The notes beneath the pieces were generated by a model, which made no database searches, was not told the DNA's origin, and saw nothing but the letters and a program-made list of their open reading frames with translations. This document shows, one piece after another, positions 61,045-64,000 of a DNA stretch of 64,000 nt. The DNA lies in assembly GCA_021234155.1 (NCBI GenBank), contig JAJEKV010000030.1, positions 14,934,003 through 14,998,002 of the forward strand, written 5' to 3'. The DNA is from Isoetes taiwanensis (Eukaryota; Streptophyta; Lycopodiopsida; Isoetales; Isoetaceae). The position numbers and the translations under genes were made by a program. Positions within the stretch are counted from its first letter, which is position 1; each line of letters begins with the position of its first letter.

Positions 61045-61151
61045 AAATTGTGTTGAGGTCCACTCAATCACTGAACATGGGTTGCAGGATGTTGTGTCAA
61101 TATAAGTATGAAGTGAGAAATACTTCTGTTCTTGCTGCTTATGGAAGGAGT

Positions 61152-61283
61152 AATTTGAAGGACCTTAAAATTTCTGAATGAAATTTTGAGCTGACCTGGC
61201 GGGTCACGGCTGGCCGAGGAGTGGAGTGGCGCCCGCCAGGTCTGCTCAAAATTTCATTCAGAAATTTTATGGTCCTTCAAATT
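61152..61283. repeat. Near-perfect hairpin, 52-bp arms
   Basis: The arms at 61,152-61,203 and 61,232-61,283 are reverse complements at 50 of 52 positions, with a 28-base loop. The two mismatches are at the positions after GGACC and after GAGC. Such close identity implies recent origin or selection on the fold. It could be a foldback element or a hairpin-RNA source; the sequence alone does not decide. Confidence 0.9.
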
Positions 61284-61289
61284 CTCCGA

Positions 61290-62014
61290 CGAAATTTTAA
61301 CCATCTTCAAATTTCGCACCGATCCGACTTCAAATTCTGCGAAGTTCTTGAGATCGTAGCATTTTTTTGCCTTTGATTTTGCTTTTCGATGTTCCTCGGT
61401 GAATTTTATCTCACAAACGCCGCCTGCAGTAGTTTCTACCATAATGGGTTCTCCGATCTTGTGATGAGATCAAACTAGGGGCCCGGTGTTCTTTGTTTAC
61501 GCAAATCTTAGAAACTCCAGGGCAATTTTGACATGGATCCGCCAAGCCCGGCTCTTTGTTTACGCAAATCTAAAAACTCAGGGCAATTTTGACATGGATC
61601 CGCCAAGCCGGCCGAATTTAGGGGCGAAAATTTCGCCAAGGCAATCAAGGAAACGGATTTAGGTAAACGGATTTAGGAAAGCGATTTAGGCGTAAAACAT
61701 TCTGCCAAGGCACTGAAGGAAACGGGCAGAAACGCAAAGTTCCTCCTCTTATCCAAGGGAATTGACTCAATTGTACAGGGAGAGAAGCCACGCCTCATGA
61801 ACCTGAAATCAGCAACCGAGTATTAGATGATATGATGCATGCACACAGCAGCATACTCAGAGGAGGGCAGAAACGCAGAGGAAAAGGGCGAAAACGTTGT
61901 GGAGAGGAGGGAGCGGCGGCGCCGCCCATGCAAATTGACACAAGGTCAACAGAATTTTTCGCTATTTAAAAATAAGGTGAAAGAGGGCGAAATTTGAAGA
62001 TGGTTAAAATTTCG
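61290..62014. repeat. Perfect 28-bp inverted repeat flanking ~670 bp
   Basis: The 28 bases at 61,290-61,317 (starting CGAAATTTTAACC) are exactly reversed at 61,987-62,014. The interior holds a 63-bp tandem duplication and GC-rich GGCGGCGCCGCC sequence near 61,915. It could be a small TIR element, but no target duplication is evident. Confidence 0.65.
61491..61613 (+). repeat. Tandem duplication, 63-bp unit
   Basis: CTTTGTTTACGCAAATCT...GACATGGATCCGCCAAGCC occurs at 61,491-61,553 and again, with a few indels, at 61,554-61,613. Confidence 0.85.
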
Positions 62015-62409
62015 GTTTTGCTTCTTGTGGTAATATTTGACATTTTACTATCAGCTCCCATCATCGGTCTTGTTAGAGAAAAGCAAAACTCACCTTTTAT
62101 GAAGGACCAAAACTCATCTTTTATTTGAAAAATCTAGTGCAAAAAATCTTTGTAGAAGAATTGGGAGAGCACTGTAATCAGTTCACTTGCCTTCTGTGCA
62201 TTTTGGTAATTTTCCAAATAATATTTCTACAGGAGTACGTTGAGCAAGGGCATCCCATTAAGTTTTGAAAAACTCGGGCATTTTACAAGATACAGCAAAA
62301 CATGATTTTGGGTGGCATTTCCCTTTAAGGTAAGGTTATCGGTTTGGCCGAGGCCGATAACCACCTTATCGGTCTTATATGGATGGAATAGTACTGATAA
62401 CTAGTTATC

Positions 62410-62560
62410 CACTACAAGAGGATGGGGGTATAGTGTCAACCCTTGTGACAAGTCCTAGGTGTAGTGACAAATTTGTGTCGAATGCTACTATCTTGACACA
62501 AAGTGCTTGTGTTGTGTCAAAATTGTGTCTTCTGCATAGTGTCAAATATTTCATCAAAGC
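62410..62560 (+). mobile_element. CACTA (En/Spm-like) terminal fragment candidate
   Basis: CACTACAAG at 62,410-62,418 matches the canonical CACTA-transposon terminus. It is followed by many GTGTCA/TGACAC motifs (62,433-62,545), typical of the subterminal binding repeats of this superfamily. No opposite end (CTTGTAGTG) was seen in the remaining 1.6 kb, so the element is truncated or extends past the window. Confidence 0.45.
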
Positions 62561-62976
<416 letters not shown>

Positions 62977-64000
62977 CATTATTGTCCCTTGTACCCTGAG
63001 GCCCGTGGACTTATGTAGCATGGGCGAGCTCCCTTACGGGTGCTACTAGCACATCATGCTGGTTTACAATGTAACCTTTTCTGAAGGCTTTACTTTTCTC
63101 TATTAATACCGGCACCCCGCTTTGGATCGGCTTCATGGCGTTACGCGGCAGCGTCGTTATCAATCAGCTTTTGGTGGCGTTTTCTGTGGTGTTTATGTTG
63201 CGCCTCTCAGGCGATTCATAACAGAAATCCTTTTTCTTTGTGTACTTCTCGGTGCCTTGCCGTCATTTCCCGTATTGCGTCTGCCAGATCCCTCATTGTT
63301 TCTGGCTTTGTCATCATGGTGTGTACGGGCTGACCCCACCTTATATCTCTGTACTTGTTCATGATGCTTTCATATACCGGGCATTCATTCAGCATATGGT
63401 TTTCATCTTCCACTTCCCCTCTGTCACAAATTCTGCATATCCGATCTTCTCTCTCTATTCCCCGCCACTTGTCCTTTTCAATTCTCAGTTCGTGGCTTCC
63501 CATTCTGAATCTTGCCAGGATATCTTTCCTGGCTTTTCCTATTATGTTATCCTGGTACATCTGTTGCCCTATCTGCTGTCCCGGGTTGAATACTGTCATA
63601 AGCCATGTTGTCTTGGGACCCGTGTGGTTCTGCAGCCAAGCCTGCGTGGCTTTGTTTGTCCACTCGTCCTTCCATTCTCCTTCAGTAATGAGGCTGCTCA
63701 GATTCATCCCCAACTTCCTTGTCCACATTGCTACATCCCTAAACCATCCGTTGCCTTCGATTATGTGGGCTTTCGCTGATTCACTGATCGCGATGCTTGC
63801 TAGCTTATTTGGCTTTCCACCTGCATTGTTCCTTATAAGATATCTGATGGTCCTTTCCCATGCCCTTACTTCCATCGGTTTTTGCCCTGTCTCATATACT
63901 ATAGTTGTTTGTGGTGTATTCGTTCTCAGCTTAAATTCCTGCTTATGCCATTGTCTGTAAATTCCTTCTTGTTTTTCCCATTTTTTCTCTGTCAGACCCG
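62977..64000 (-). mobile_element. LINE of a second family, 3' part, runs off window
   Basis: Minus-strand non-LTR element distinct from the 1-4.4 kb family. It holds an open C-terminal frame, a 3' untranslated region of about 240 bp (containing GGGCGAGCTCCCTTACGGG) and then the tetranucleotide array. The 5' part lies beyond the right edge. Confidence 0.78.
63216..64000 (-). CDS. LINE polyprotein C-terminus (partial)
   Basis: The frame is open from the right window edge to its stop at 63,216, about 260 codons. It shows a basic post-RT region (MEVRAWERTIRYLIRNNAGG), then ILARFRMGSHELRIEKDKWR and a Cys/His zinc-knuckle RICRICDRGEVEDENHMLNE, the usual end of LINE polyproteins. The reverse transcriptase domain should lie to the right. 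The lack of stops marks this as the youngest or least decayed LINE in the window. Nucleic-acid binding by the knuckle is family knowledge, not seen directly. Confidence 0.75.
   Translation of the reverse strand, partial: GLTEKKWEKQEGIYRQWHKQEFKLRTNTPQTTIVYETGQKPMEVRAWERTIRYLIRNNAGGKPNKLASIAISESAKAHIIEGNGWFRDVAMWTRKLGMNLSSLITEGEWKDEWTNKATQAWLQNHTGPKTTWLMTVFNPGQQIGQQMYQDNIIGKARKDILARFRMGSHELRIEKDKWRGIEREDRICRICDRGEVEDENHMLNECPVYESIMNKYRDIRWGQPVHTMMTKPETMRDLADAIREMTARHREVHKEKGFLL

Noticed and set aside
61152-61283. Annotating the hairpin as a microRNA gene
   Set aside because: The pairing is long and nearly perfect, more like a foldback repeat, and there is no expression evidence. It is kept as a repeat and a finding.

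Overview
The window looks like nuclear DNA of a land plant, most likely a non-seed plant such as a homosporous fern. It carries intron-containing plant genes (a CLC-d-like anion transporter, a PLS-type pentatricopeptide repeat protein and a plant zinc-ribbon protein). These sit sparsely in a background of decayed LINEs, DNA transposons, microsatellites and gene fragments. The species assignment is inference. It rests on the gene style and on a Replitron-like HUH transposon, a group known to reach high copy number in non-seed plants.

Layout. 1-4.4 kb: a GC-rich, decayed LINE on the minus strand. 5.06-8.12 kb: a hAT-type element with perfect 8-bp target duplications and a LINE nested inside it. 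8.1-13.3 kb: mostly non-coding, with low-complexity and duplicated tracts. 13.3-14.4 and 16.9-19.3 kb: two more decayed LINEs of the first family, with an RCC1-like exon between them. 20.5-21.5 kb: exon-like pieces on the minus strand. 22.5 kb: a frameshifted Aux/IAA PB1 fragment. 23.02-23.36 kb: an intact zinc-ribbon gene. 25.1-26.6 kb: a ZFWD-type WD40 pseudogene. 34.04-37.75 kb: a seven-exon CLC gene whose splice phases all agree (781 codons). 38.9-41 kb: simple-sequence tracts. 42.35-48.69 kb: the tandem Replitron-like array. 49.4-50.76 kb: a LINE 3' part. 50.88-56.53 kb: a four-exon PPR gene with a 2.7-kb inverted repeat in its first intron. 58.25-61.03 kb: a TIR element with subterminal repeats. 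61.15-62.0 kb: a near-perfect hairpin and a second inverted repeat. 62.4 kb: a CACTA-like end. 62.84-64 kb: the 3' part of a different LINE, ending in (TAGA)n.

The most interesting region is 42,351-48,686. Three head-to-tail units of about 2.4 kb (the last one truncated) encode, on the minus strand, a protein with an AT-hook, a highly charged coil, an HUH motif (His-Leu-His) and a downstream YxxK motif. This is the signature of a single-tyrosine Rep-class HUH endonuclease. No helicase motif was seen, and each unit begins with a pair of 13-bp direct repeats. This fits the Replitron group of eukaryotic transposons better than Helitrons or integrated viral DNA. None of the three copies is intact: two carry premature stops and the third lacks the HUH half.

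The host genes do not form a pathway together. Splice sites, gene boundaries and phases were read by eye and are unconfirmed by transcripts. Identities to protein families rest on recognised motifs, not on database searches.
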